Assembly: GCA_900540045.1 (NCBI GenBank)
Contig: UQEF01000021.1
Span: forward strand, 1 to 34,218
DNA length: 34,218 bases
Origin: an uncultured Eubacteriales bacterium
GTDB taxonomy: Bacteria > Bacillota > Clostridia > Christensenellales > Aristaeellaceae
Direction: 5' to 3'
Shown here: in pieces, positions 17,304 through 26,000 of the stretch
Numbering within the stretch: position 1 is the first letter of the stretch
Layout: each line of letters opens with the position of its first letter
Translations under genes and position numbers: made by a program
Notes under the pieces: generated by a model
Seen by the model: only the letters and a program-made list of their open reading frames with translations
The model's database searches: none
Told to the model about the DNA's origin: nothing

Positions 17304-18698
17304 ATGTCGGATCTGAACATTCGGGACCTGTACCTCGCGCCCCCGGAGGCGGGCATCAAGGAATGCACCGTATCCGGCTGGGTGCGCACCGTGCGCGACA
17401 GCAAGGCGTTCGGCTTCATTGAGCTCAACGACGGCACCTGCTTCAAAAACCTCCAGATCGTCCTGGAGGACGGCCACACCCGCGACTTTGCCAGCGCGGT
17501 CAAGATCACGCTGGGCAGCGCCATCCGCGTGACCGGCGAGCTCGTGCTCACCCCCGGCATGAAGCAGCCCTTCGAGGTCAAGGCCTCCCAGGTCGAGGTG
17601 CTGGGCCTGTGCGCCCCGGACTTCCCCCTGCAAAAAAAGCGCCACTCCTTTGAGTTCCTGCGCACCATCGCGCACCTTCGTCCCCGCACCAACACGTTTT
17701 ACGCGGTGTTCCGCATCCGGTCGCTGGCGGCGCAGCTTCTGCACGCCTTCTTTGCCGAGCGCGGCTTTGTGTACGTGCACACCCCCATCATCACCACCAG
17801 CGACTGCGAGGGCGCGGGCGAGATGTTTCAGGTGACCACCCTGCCGCTGGACAAGGTGCCCCTCACTCCGGACGGCCAGCCCGATTACACGCAGGATTTC
17901 TTCGGCAAGCAGGCCAGCCTGACCGTGAGCGGCCAGCTCAACGTGGAGACCTTCTGCATGGCGTTCCGCGACGTGTACACCTTCGGCCCCACCTTCCGCG
18001 CCGAGAAGAGCTACACCCCGCGCCACGCGGCGGAATTCTGGATGGTGGAGCCGGAAATCGCCTTCGCGGACCTCTTTGACGACATGGCCCTGGCCGAGGA
18101 CATGCTCAAGTACGTCATCTCCGGCGTGCTGGCCAAAGCCCCGCAGGAGATGGCCTTCCTCAACAGCTTCGTGGAAAAGGGCCTCGTCGACCGGCTGAAT
18201 GCTATCGTAAGCAGCGAGTTCGCCCGCTGCACCTACACCGACGCCATCGACATCCTCCAAAAGAGCGGACAGGCCTTTGAATACCCCGTGTCCTGGGGCA
18301 TGGACCTGCAAACCGAGCACGAGCGCTACCTCAGCGAAAAGCACTTCGGCCGCCCGGTGTTCGTCTACAACTACCCCAAGGAAATCAAGGCCTTCTACAT
18401 GCGCATGAACGACGACGGAAAGACCGTCGCCGCCGTGGACCTGCTGGTGCCCGGCGTGGGCGAGCTCATCGGCGGCAGCCAGAGGGAGGAGCGCCTGGAT
18501 GTGCTCAAAGGCCGCATCGAGGAGCTGGGCATGCGCGAGGAGGACTATTCCTTCTACCTCGACACCCGCCGCTATGGCACCACGCCGCACGCGGGCTTCG
18601 GCCTGGGCTTCGAGCGGCTGGTGATGTACCTCACCGGCATGCAGAACATCCGCGACGTGCTCCCCTTCCCCCGCACCACGGGCAGCGCGGAATACTAA
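17304..18698 (+). CDS. asnS: Asparaginyl-tRNA synthetase
   Basis: 464 residues, the full family length. An N-terminal OB-fold anticodon-binding domain ([21 protein letters not shown]...) precedes the class IIb core. Motif 2 reads FRAEKS followed by [12 protein letters not shown], and motif 3 is [15 protein letters not shown]. The motif-2 segment and the closing [11 protein letters not shown] favour AsnRS over AspRS. AGAGGAGG precedes the ATG at 17304; an open frame continues upstream through repeat copy B but has no ribosome site. No T-box leader is visible. The gene is bracketed by inverted copies of the mosaic repeat. Confidence 0.96.
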   Translation: MSDLNIRDLYLAPPEAGIKECTVSGWVRTVRDSKAFGFIELNDGTCFKNLQIVLEDGHTRDFASAVKITLGSAIRVTGELVLTPGMKQPFEVKASQVEVLGLCAPDFPLQKKRHSFEFLRTIAHLRPRTNTFYAVFRIRSLAAQLLHAFFAERGFVYVHTPIITTSDCEGAGEMFQVTTLPLDKVPLTPDGQPDYTQDFFGKQASLTVSGQLNVETFCMAFRDVYTFGPTFRAEKSYTPRHAAEFWMVEPEIAFADLFDDMALAEDMLKYVISGVLAKAPQEMAFLNSFVEKGLVDRLNAIVSSEFARCTYTDAIDILQKSGQAFEYPVSWGMDLQTEHERYLSEKHFGRPVFVYNYPKEIKAFYMRMNDDGKTVAAVDLLVPGVGELIGGSQREERLDVLKGRIEELGMREEDYSFYLDTRRYGTTPHAGFGLGFERLVMYLTGMQNIRDVLPFPRTTGSAEY

Positions 18699-19030
18699 GT
18701 GGCGAAAAAGTCCGCCTTCAGCGGCCTTTTTCGCCAGGGTTTGCACGTTTCCCCTGCGCCTTCGGCGCGGCCGGGGAAACGTGTAAGGAATGTTTGCGCC
18801 CAAGGGCGCAAACTCCCCGCCCGCCCGGCGAAGCCGGGCGATACGAATACACTTTGGAGGGGACGGAGGGAAGCGCCAGCCCTGTGGGCTGTTGCCACCG
18901 AAGGTGGCAAAGCGACCCGAAGGAGTCAACCGAAACGAGCGGCGGACGCGGCCAGCGGCCGCCGCGAAGATTGAGGTTGCGGAACTACGGCCCTCCAAAC
19001 CTCCCGGAAAGGGTTTATCAACAGTCTGAC
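18699..19030 (+). repeat. Mosaic hairpin repeat, copy C (long form)
   Basis: Starts directly after the asnS stop and fills nearly all of the 401-bp gap to uppP. Hairpin 1 (18700-18736) and hairpin 2 (CACGTTTCCCC/GGGGAAACGTG) match copies B and D. A long middle section has further perfect stems: 18793-18812, 18822-18840 and 18892-18910 (TTGCCACC/GGTGGCAA). The segment 18785-18875 is shared with copy A. The end (GGCCCTCCAAACC...CAACAGTCTG) matches copies B and D. In effect it is the short form with about 150 bases inserted in the last hairpin. Confidence 0.85.
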
Positions 19031-19035
19031 AGCGA

Positions 19036-19075
19036 AGCGGCGGCGGGCCATGGGGCCTGCCGCCGCTGATTTTTT
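19036..19075 (+). terminator. Rho-independent terminator between asnS and uppP
   Basis: A 14-bp stem (19036-19049 with 19054-19067, one wobble) is followed by GATTTTTT. It abuts the end of repeat copy C and acts on the plus strand, so it would end the asnS transcript after the repeat. Confidence 0.85.
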
Positions 19076-19099
19076 GCACTTGTTGGCGGAGCCGTCCTC

Positions 19100-19960
19100 C
19101 TACAGCCCGGTAGCCGCCTTTGCCGCCGCCGCAACCTCCGCCACGGGGGCGGGCGCGTCGGTGATGACGCCCATGGCCTGCAAAATGATGACCAGAATGC
19201 CCAGAACCGCCACGTAGATCGCAAAGCCGTTGAGCGAGACGCGGCTGATGAGCCTGAGGAAGAAGCGGACGGCCAGATAGCCGCTCACGCCGGCCACCGC
19301 CATGCCCACCAGAATGGCGGGGAGGTCCGGCCCGATGTTCACGCCCTCCTTCAGCACGTCCATGCCCTCGCTGACCAGGCCGCCCACGATGGCCGGGGCG
19401 CTCATCATGAAGCTGAACTTGGCGGCCGTCTCACGGTCCAGCCGGGCGGCCACGCCGCCGAAGATGGTGCTGCCGCTGCGGCTGACGCCCGGCAGCATGC
19501 CCACGGCCTGCAGGCAGCCCATGGCCAGCGCCTCGCCCACGCCCACGCGGTGCTTTTCCACGCCGCGCAGCGCGTTTCGCCGGGAGAGCCACTGGGTCAG
19601 CACCAGCAGGAGGGCCGTGATGAGGAAGCACACGCCCAGGAGGCTGTTGTGCGTCTCCACATAATCGAGGGGCTTGTCAAAGAGGATCTTCCCCGCCAGC
19701 GCGGGCAGCGAGGCGATGAAGAGCAGCACGAGGGTGTGGTTTTTGATGGGATGGGCGATCATCGCCACCCAGTCCTTCCAGAATACGATGGCCACCGCCA
19801 CCAGCGTGCCCACGTGCAGGAGGATGTTGAACAGCAGCTGGTGCTCCACATCCACGCCGAAAAGCGCCTGCAGGAGATTGAGATGGCCGCTGGAGGAGAT
19901 GGGCAGAAACTCCGCCAGACCCTGGATCAGGCCCAGAAGGGCCGCGGTCAACACATTCAT
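19100..19960 (-). CDS. uppP: Undecaprenyl-diphosphatase UppP (BacA)
   Basis: 286 residues, an integral membrane protein with about eight helices. EFLPISSSGH (17-26) and PGVSRSGST (157-165) are the two family signatures that form the active site. It recycles the lipid carrier for peptidoglycan and other surface polymers and can give bacitracin resistance. The ATG at 19960 (MNVLTAALLG) aligns with the family start; AAAGGA lies about 11 bases upstream. The Ala-rich C-terminal tail (about 20 residues) is longer than usual. A near-consensus promoter lies upstream. Confidence 0.95.
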   Translation of the reverse strand: MNVLTAALLGLIQGLAEFLPISSSGHLNLLQALFGVDVEHQLLFNILLHVGTLVAVAIVFWKDWVAMIAHPIKNHTLVLLFIASLPALAGKILFDKPLDYVETHNSLLGVCFLITALLLVLTQWLSRRNALRGVEKHRVGVGEALAMGCLQAVGMLPGVSRSGSTIFGGVAARLDRETAAKFSFMMSAPAIVGGLVSEGMDVLKEGVNIGPDLPAILVGMAVAGVSGYLAVRFFLRLISRVSLNGFAIYVAVLGILVIILQAMGVITDAPAPVAEVAAAAKAATGL

Positions 19961-19996
19961 GCCAGAATCGTTCCTTTCTGTAGCCGGTTCAGAGGC

Positions 19997-20025
19997 AGTA
20001 TACACCATTTCCCGGTGGATGTCAC
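19997..20025 (-). promoter_or_regulatory. Sigma-70 type promoter of uppP
   Basis: On the minus strand, -35 GTGACA (20025-20020) and -10 TATACT (20002-19997) with a 17-base spacer, 36 bases before the uppP ATG. Confidence 0.8.
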
Positions 20026-20046
20026 GCTTTTTACAGGCGCGCCCCT

Positions 20047-20075
20047 TTCAAAAGTATGGCCCGGCAGGATATAAT
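20047..20075 (+). promoter_or_regulatory. Sigma-70 type promoter of the ComEC-like metallohydrolase gene
   Basis: -35-like TTCAAA (20047-20052) and consensus -10 TATAAT (20070-20075) with a 17-base spacer. It is divergent from, and only about 20 bases from, the uppP -35 box, so the two promoters may influence each other. Confidence 0.65.
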
Positions 20076-20096
20076 AGACGCGGGAGGTGACTGGAA

Positions 20097-20948
20097 ATGA
20101 GGCGATATCATCGTCTTTTGGCGCTTGTGCTGGTGGTTTTGCTGCTGCTTGCGGGCGCGTGCGCGCGGGCGCAGGAGCAGGTGCAGGCCCTGTTTATCAA
20201 CGTGGGCAAGGCGGACGCGGCGCTGTTTTTCCTGGATGACCAGCGCTTTCTGGTGGACACCGGCACCAAGGACAGCTACGACCAGCTCGAGCGCGTGCTG
20301 GAAGCCTACGGCGTGACCCGGCTGAACGGCGTTGTGATCACCCACACGGACAAGGACCACGTGGGCGGGCTGAAAAAACTGCTGAAAAGCGGGATCGCCG
20401 TGGACCGGGTCTACGCCGGAGCGCTCCACTCCGAAAAGAGCCTGGAGGATCATCCCGTCTACGAGGCGGCGGAGAAGTACGACGCGCCGCTCACCTGGCT
20501 TTCGGCCGGGGAGACGGTCGAGCTGGCGGACAGCTGCGCGTTTCATGTGCTGGGGCCGCTGAGCCAGGATGACGAGGAGGAAAACAACAATTCGCTGGTG
20601 CTGCGCCTGACCACCCCGCAGGGCGACATGCTGCTCACCGGCGACATGGAGCTGCCCGAGGAAAGCGAACTGATCGAGGCGGGGCTGATCTCTCAGGCGG
20701 CGGTGCTCAAGGTGGCGCACCACGGCAACGAGGACGCCACCAGCCGGCAATTCGTGTTGCTGGCCCGGCCCCAGTGGGCGGTGATCTCCACCAGCTCGGT
20801 CGAAAAGCCGGAGACGCCCAGCAGCAAGGTCCTCTCGCGCCTGTATGACGTGAAGGCCGGCGTGGCCGTGACGCAGGACGCGGAGGTGGGCATTCTGGTG
20901 ACGCTCAGGGACGGGCAGGCCGTCGCGGAGGCCATTGACTGGCGCTAG
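20097..20948 (+). CDS. Secreted ComEC-like metallo-beta-lactamase-fold hydrolase
   Basis: 283 residues. A signal peptide (MRRYHRLLALVLVVLLLLAG, then ACARAQ) ends near residue 25. A cysteine within it does not fit a standard lipobox well, so secretion rather than lipid anchoring is favoured, though not certain. The mature part is a metallo-beta-lactamase fold with THTDKDHVGG (the H-x-D-x-DH form seen in ComEC C-terminal domains), LLTGDM and VAHHGN metal-ligand segments. Free-standing relatives are thought to hydrolyse phosphodiesters or nucleic acid outside the cell; the substrate here is unknown. GGGAGGTGA precedes the ATG. Confidence 0.85.
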   Translation: MRRYHRLLALVLVVLLLLAGACARAQEQVQALFINVGKADAALFFLDDQRFLVDTGTKDSYDQLERVLEAYGVTRLNGVVITHTDKDHVGGLKKLLKSGIAVDRVYAGALHSEKSLEDHPVYEAAEKYDAPLTWLSAGETVELADSCAFHVLGPLSQDDEEENNNSLVLRLTTPQGDMLLTGDMELPEESELIEAGLISQAAVLKVAHHGNEDATSRQFVLLARPQWAVISTSSVEKPETPSSKVLSRLYDVKAGVAVTQDAEVGILVTLRDGQAVAEAIDWR

Positions 20949-20973
20949 CGCACCGGGCCGTGCCGCATCGCAT

Positions 20974-21027
20974 AGGATGGCTTGGCGAAAACCGCTTCGG
21001 GAAGCGGATCGCCAAGCCATCCTTTTT
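20974..21027 (+). terminator. Large terminator between the metallohydrolase and Cys-rich genes
   Basis: A perfect 15-bp stem (20974-20988 with 21009-21023) encloses a second small hairpin (CCGCTTC/GAAGCGG) and ends in TTTTT. Only about five bases separate the T-run from the ribosome site of the gene at 21049, leaving no room for a conventional promoter downstream. Confidence 0.85.
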
Positions 21028-21048
21028 GTATCTAGGAGGGGACCCGCT

Positions 21049-21801
21049 ATGCATCATCCGCCCTGCACCTGCCACGCCTGCGGCGAAAAGCCGTCCAGGC
21101 CGTGCCCGCCGCCGTGTCCGCCGCCCGCGCCGGACTGCGGCTGCCGCCCATCGCCGCCCTGTCCGCCGCCGTGCCCGCCGCCCGCGCCGGACTGCGGCTG
21201 CCGCCCGCCCCGGCCCTGCAAGCCCTGCAAGCCGGGCAAGCCGGAAGGCGTGCTCCTGCAAAAGATTCTCAGCTGCGACCGCTTAAGCGTCTCCTGCCTG
21301 TGCGTGGACCTGGCCCTGAGCGGGCTGGACTGCGCCCGGCCGCCGCTTACGCTGATGAGCGTACATGAAAGCGGCGCCCAGCCTTCCTGGACGCCGCTTG
21401 GTGAGCCCGACTGCGCCGGGCGCGTGATGGCGCGTGTGACCGTGCCCGTCTGCGCCCAGGTATCGGACGCGTGCGGGCAGCGCTTCGCCGCCACAGGGCA
21501 GGTGGACGCGGAAGTCTGCCTGCGCCTGCCCGGCGCCTGCCACGGATATTACAGCCTGTTCCTGCTGCCCTGCGTGCGCCTGTTGTGCGCGGACGGCTGC
21601 GCGGAGGGGCCGGTGTTCCACGCGCGGCTACAGGTGGTGCTGGACGCATACGCCGTCCGGCCGGAACCATGCATGCTGCGCCGCCCGGAGCCCGCCTGCC
21701 CGGACCTGCCGCTCTATCCGCCGCCCATCACACCGGGGCCGCCCTGTTGGCCACAATGCCCAGCAGGCCCGGACCCGTGTGGATGGCCAGCACGGGGCTG
21801 A
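21049..21801 (+). CDS. Cys/Pro-rich protein of unknown function
   Basis: 250 residues with about 30 cysteines. The first 67 residues are a Pro/Cys-rich segment with two near-identical 19-residue repeats (PCPPPCPPPAPDCGCRP core). A more ordinary domain of about 140 residues follows (from EGVLLQKILSCDRLSV to LDAYAVRPEP) in which paired cysteines also recur, then a short Pro/Cys tail. No signal peptide or membrane segment is visible. AGGAGGGG precedes the ATG. Cys/Pro-rich proteins without signals are common in spore coats, but that role is only a guess. The last 74 bases overlap the convergent degV gene. The only route of transcription that I see is readthrough of the terminator upstream. Confidence 0.75.
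   Translation: MHHPPCTCHACGEKPSRPCPPPCPPPAPDCGCRPSPPCPPPCPPPAPDCGCRPPRPCKPCKPGKPEGVLLQKILSCDRLSVSCLCVDLALSGLDCARPPLTLMSVHESGAQPSWTPLGEPDCAGRVMARVTVPVCAQVSDACGQRFAATGQVDAEVCLRLPGACHGYYSLFLLPCVRLLCADGCAEGPVFHARLQVVLDAYAVRPEPCMLRRPEPACPDLPLYPPPITPGPPCWPQCPAGPDPCGWPARG
21100..21207 (+). repeat. Two 57-bp tandem repeats in the Cys-rich gene
   Basis: Two units with a period of 57 bases (for example, the block starting at 21121 recurs at 21178 with 29 identical bases) encode the 19-residue Pro/Cys repeat. Confidence 0.9.
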
Positions 21802-22594
21802 CGGGCATGATGTAGGTCTCGCCCGTCACATCCAGTTCGCTTCTGAGGCGCTCCATGAGCTTTTCGGCCTCCTCGCGCGCCTTGCCGTTGACCACGGAAA
21901 GCTCCGCCCTGGCCCCACCCAGGAAGCGCTTGACCTCGCCGACCATGGTATCCACCGCGGATTTGTACCCGCGCGCCTTGGCCAGAGTGGCGTAGACGCC
22001 CTCGTCGTTGACATAGATGATGGGCTTGATCTGGAGCAGGCTTCCCACCACGCCCTCGACCTTGCCGATGCGCCCGCCCTTGCGCAGAAATTCCAGCGTG
22101 CGGATGACGAACATGCCCAGCTGGTTTCTGCGCACGGTCTGCGCGCGCTCGATGGCCTCCTCGGGCGTGGCGCCTTCCTCCAGCGCGCGGGCCGCCGCCA
22201 GCACCATCATGCCCAGCCCCATCGACAGCGTGCGCGAATCCACCATGTGCACGCGCATGCGGCTTTCGAAATCCCGGGTGATCATGCGCACCATGTTGAA
22301 CGTGCCGCTCAGGCCCGAGGAGATGGACATGTGGATCACATCCGTCACGCCCTCCTGCGCCAGCGATTCGTACAGCGCGCTCACGTCCTCCGGAAGGGGC
22401 AGGCTGGTCTTGGGCAGCTCGCGGGTCAGAAGCTCGTAGAGCTCATCCTCCTGAATGTCGATGCGGTCGCGGTATTCCGCGTTCTGGCACACGATGCGCA
22501 GCGAAATCATGCGGATGCCGTAGCGCGAAAGCTGCTCGTCGCTCAAATCACAGGAGGAATCCGTTACAATCACGGTTTTACGCGTTGCATCCAT
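21728..22594 (-). CDS. DegV-family fatty-acid-binding protein
   Basis: 288 residues. The family hallmarks are VIVTDSSCDL at the start, the TSLPLPEDV and SSGLSGTFN lipid headgroup-binding segments, the VDSRTLSMGLGM segment and the closing AIHTGPGLLGIVA. DegV/FakB proteins carry fatty acids and present them to the FakA kinase for phospholipid synthesis; no fakA is in the window. AGAGGTGA precedes the ATG. Upstream lies a perfect-consensus promoter whose leader of about 280 bases contains repeat copy D. The 3' end overlaps the convergent Cys-rich gene by 74 bases. Confidence 0.94.
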   Translation of the reverse strand: MDATRKTVIVTDSSCDLSDEQLSRYGIRMISLRIVCQNAEYRDRIDIQEDELYELLTRELPKTSLPLPEDVSALYESLAQEGVTDVIHMSISSGLSGTFNMVRMITRDFESRMRVHMVDSRTLSMGLGMMVLAAARALEEGATPEEAIERAQTVRRNQLGMFVIRTLEFLRKGGRIGKVEGVVGSLLQIKPIIYVNDEGVYATLAKARGYKSAVDTMVGEVKRFLGGARAELSVVNGKAREEAEKLMERLRSELDVTGETYIMPVSPVLAIHTGPGLLGIVANRAAPV

Positions 22595-22611
22595 TCCCGC
22601 TCACCTCTGTC

Positions 22612-22855
22612 TTGCCGCGGAAACCCGCGGCTTAAGCTTGTCGGAAAAGTCCGCCTGCGGCGGTCTTTTCCGACAGGACACGTTTCCCCTGCGCTTTCAG
22701 CGCGGCCGGGGAAACGCGCAGGGAAACCTTGCTACGCAAGGCTTCCGAATCCACCGCACATGTCGCTGGATTCGGTTTTTACTCGGAGGGCTGCGGCCCT
22801 CCGAACCTCTCAAAAGGCTTTTTTGACAGTCTGTTGCCGCGGAAACCCGCGGCTT
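22612..22855. repeat. 22-bp direct repeat flanking mosaic repeat copy D
   Basis: The same 22 bases, starting TTGCCGCGGAAAC, occur at 22612-22633 and 22834-22855. Each is itself a hairpin (GCCGCGG/CCGCGGC, 4-base loop). The TGTC and GACA ends of copy D lie exactly five bases inside the two repeats. Confidence 0.9.
22635..22830 (+). repeat. Mosaic hairpin repeat, copy D (short form)
   Basis: A chain of five hairpins: 22639-22675 (TGTCGGAAAAG...CTTTTCCGACA), a nested CGTTTCCCC/GGGGAAACG stem, CCTTGC/GCAAGG, CCGAATCCA/TGGATTCGG, and GGAGGGC/GCCCTCC. The outer ends, TGTCGGAAAAG and CTTTTTTGACA, form imperfect terminal inverted repeats (9 of 11). It is about 90% identical to copy B, which lies in the opposite orientation. 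It sits between degV and its promoter. Confidence 0.9.
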
Positions 22856-22882
22856 TTCTGTCATCATTCTCAAAGCATACCT

Positions 22883-22910
22883 ATTATATCATGCCGGCCC
22901 GCGCTGTCAA
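22883..22910 (-). promoter_or_regulatory. Consensus sigma-70 promoter pointing to degV
   Basis: On the minus strand, TTGACA (22910-22905) and TATAAT (22888-22883), both perfect, with a 16-base spacer. The predicted transcript starts near 22876 and has a leader of about 280 bases before degV that includes all of repeat copy D. Confidence 0.75.
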
Positions 22911-22974
22911 CGCCGCCCGGCGGCGGCGCGGAGGTTTTTTTACATTTGCTTCGCCCCGCGCGCGGCCGCCACCG

Positions 22975-23003
22975 TTGACAACCCCGTGGGAATGCCTTAC
23001 TAT
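22975..23003 (+). promoter_or_regulatory. Sigma-70 type promoter of the SdrD-B-like gene
   Basis: Perfect -35 TTGACA (22975-22980) and -10 TACTAT (22998-23003) with a 17-base spacer, about 44 bases before the ATG. Confidence 0.75.
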
Positions 23004-23046
23004 GGAGGATGGGAATACACGCATACGAATTTTGGAGGCAACGCCG

Positions 23047-26000
23047 ATGAAATCGTTGAAGATGAACCTACGTTGGCTTCTGACCGTCTGCGCCACGGCG
23101 GCGGTCTGCGCGCTGATCTGCCTGGCGCCCCCGGCCCGCGCGGCGGGCGGCGAGGTGTCGGGCTGCGCCTATGTGGACGCCAATGAAAACCTTGTCCATG
23201 ACGAAAGCGAGCAGCTCATCACGGGCGTGCCCGTCCGGCTGGAGCTGCGCGACGGCGGCGCGTGGACGGAGGCGGCGCGCACCGAGACCGATCTGTACGG
23301 CAAGTATGCCTTCACGGGCCTTTCGGCGGGCGAATACCGCGTGATCTGCACGCTCAGCGGGCAGGAGCTCTACGCCGTGAGCGTGGGCACTTCGATGGCG
23401 TCGGAGGCCGGCGCCGTCGTGGGCGATGCGGTGACGCTGGAGGAGGGGAAATCCGTATCCGGCGGCGACGTGGGCCTGGCGCCCTCCGCCCGGCTGGCGC
23501 TGACCGTTTTTCAGGACAGCAACGGCGACGGCAAGCGCGGCGACTACGACCGCGGGGTGCCCGGCATCGAGGTGACGCTGCTGGAGGGAGAAACGCCGCT
23601 GGATTCCACCTCCACCGACAGCGACGGAAAGGCGGCGCTCTACGCGCGCGCCGGCCGCTACACCGTCCGCGTGACGCTGCCCGCGGGCTATGGGATATCC
23701 GACGGGAGCGTGCAGAGCCGCACCGTCGATCTGGACGTTTCCTTCGCCACCGGCGAGGAGGAAGCCCTCACCCTGGCCGCGGCCCCCGTGGGCGCGCTGG
23801 GCGGCAGGGTGTTTGAGGACATGGACAACGACGGCATCATGGGCGACAGCGACCCCGGCGTGGCGGGCGTGACCGTGCGCATCGAGGGCAACCGCACGGG
23901 CACGGTGCGCGAAATCACCACCGATGAAACCGGCGAGTACCTCTTCGACTTCCTGCCCGACGACATGTACACCATTTCCGCCACTTTGCCCGAGGGCATG
24001 CTCTATGCCCGCTATTCGCAGACCGGCGGGGATTTGCGCAGCATCTTCACCGGCTCCAACATCACCCGCGAGTTTCCCGTGCGCGACGCCGCGCGCGTGA
24101 TGGACAAGAACATCGGCGTGGTGGAAAACGGCGTCATCAGCGGCGTGGCGTTTCTGGATTTGAACTACAACGGCCGCCTGGACGAGGGTGAGCCGGGCTA
24201 TGCCGGGGTGACGGTGGAGGCCCTGCGCGGGAGCGGCTCCGAATCTCAGGGCAAGACCGAAACCGGCGAGGACGGCGCCTTCCGCCTGGAGGGCCTGCGC
24301 GGCGGCGACTACCAGCTGCGCGCCATTTTGCCGGACGACGGCTCCATCTTCTCCGTGACCGCCGAGGGCGCCGCATCCGAGGTCAACCGCTTTGAACAGC
24401 GGTCCACGCGGCGGGAGTTCACTATCGGCGGCCTCACGCTGGGCAGCGGCGGTGAAACCACCGCGCTGGTGGGCGTGGCGCGCATCGCGTCCGTCAGCGG
24501 CGTGGTGTTTGAGGACGCGGGCTACGACGGCGTGCTGGGCGAGGAGGACAAGCGCCTCTCCGGCATCCGGGTCTATGCCGTGGACGCCTCCGGCCAGTCC
24601 GTCGCCGACACCGCCACCAACAGCAGGGGCGAATACACCCTCACCGGCCTCATGCCCGGCGTCTACACCGTTGAGGTGCAGCGTAAGGCGGGCTACGGCT
24701 TCACGCGGCTGCGCCCCGCCGAGGACGGCGGCAGCCATGTGACCGCGCTGGTGGGCGAGATGGGCGTGACCGCCGAAATGGACATCGCCATGGGCGAGGC
24801 CCTCACCGGGGTCAACGCCGGCATGCTGCCCGCCTCCACGGTCGGCGGCGTGTTCTTCCACGACGTCAACGACAACGGCCTGCGCGACGAAAACGAGATC
24901 GGCATGCTGGGTGCCGAGGTGCGCCTTGTGTCCGAGGACGGCGAGATCGACCTGATCCAGACCCCCGCCGAGGACGGGACCTACTTCTTCGACGGCGTGA
25001 TGCCGGGCCGCTACACCCTGCACTACCTGCTCGGGGAGCACCGCGAGATGGCGAAAGTGGTCGAGGGCGGCAACACCGTGGCCCACGACGGGCCCGACAC
25101 CGTCTACGGCCCCTTCGAGGTCGTGATGGGCGAGGCCCTCACCTTGCCCACGGCGGGCGCGGTGACGCTGGGCAATTTCAGCGGCGCGGTCTTTGAGGAC
25201 CTCAACGCCAACGGCCAGTGGGACGAGGGCGAGAAGGCCCTCGCCGGCGCGGCCGTGACCCTCACGCCCGACCGCACGGGCATCGAGGCCGCGCAGGCCG
25301 TGACCGGCGCGGACGGCGCCTTTGATCTGGAGGGGCTGCGCCCGGCGGGCTACACGCTCACCGTCTCGCTGCCGGAGGGCTACATCTTCAGCTGCCCGCT
25401 GGAGGGGCTGGCCTTCGGCACGCTGGGCGAGCAGTCGCTCGTGTGCGCCTGGCAGACGCTGACCGACCGCACGGACAAGGCCATCGGCGCGGTGAAGCCG
25501 GGCAGCATCTCCGGCGTGATCTGGCTGGACGAAAACGAGGACGGCAGCCGCGGCGAGGGCGAGCTGCTCATGTCCGGCGTGAGCCTTGAGCTGGTGGACG
25601 AGCGGGGCGGCACCGTGGTCAAGCGCACGGCCTCCACCGATCAGGGCTTCCGCTTTGACAACGTGCGTCCGGGCACCTACACCGTGCGCCTGACGCTGCC
25701 GGACCAGTCCTCCCCCGCGGCGGACAGCGCCTCCACCTTTGTGGCAAACGGCCTTCGGATGACGCAGACCGGCGTGACCGTCGAAGCGGGCGAGGACGTG
25801 GACGGCCTGACCACGGGCCTCGTCTCCGCCACCAGCGTGGCCGGCCGCCTGTACCTGGATGAAAACGGCGCGCGCACGCCGCTTGCCGGCGTGACGGTGA
25901 GCCTCTACAAGGGCGGGGAGCTCAGCCCCCTCATGACCGTGCTGACCGACGACAGCGGCCGCTACCGCTTCGACGGCCTGTGGCCCGCGGACTATTACCT

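Noticed and set aside
18699..19030. Copy C considered as a riboswitch, T-box or insertion sequence
   Set aside because: It lies downstream of asnS and not in a leader, has no T-box consensus or known riboswitch core, and encodes no transposase.
19036..19075. The asnS-side hairpin as a terminator for uppP as well
   Set aside because: On the minus strand the stem is not followed by T's, so only plus-strand termination is supported.
22638..22826. An open reading frame of about 60 codons runs through repeat copies D and (in reverse) B with similar peptides
   Set aside because: It starts at TTG without a ribosome site, it is antisense to the predicted degV and asnS transcripts, and its conservation is explained by conservation of the hairpins in DNA. 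About 12 amino-acid changes from about 16 base changes show no protein-level constraint.
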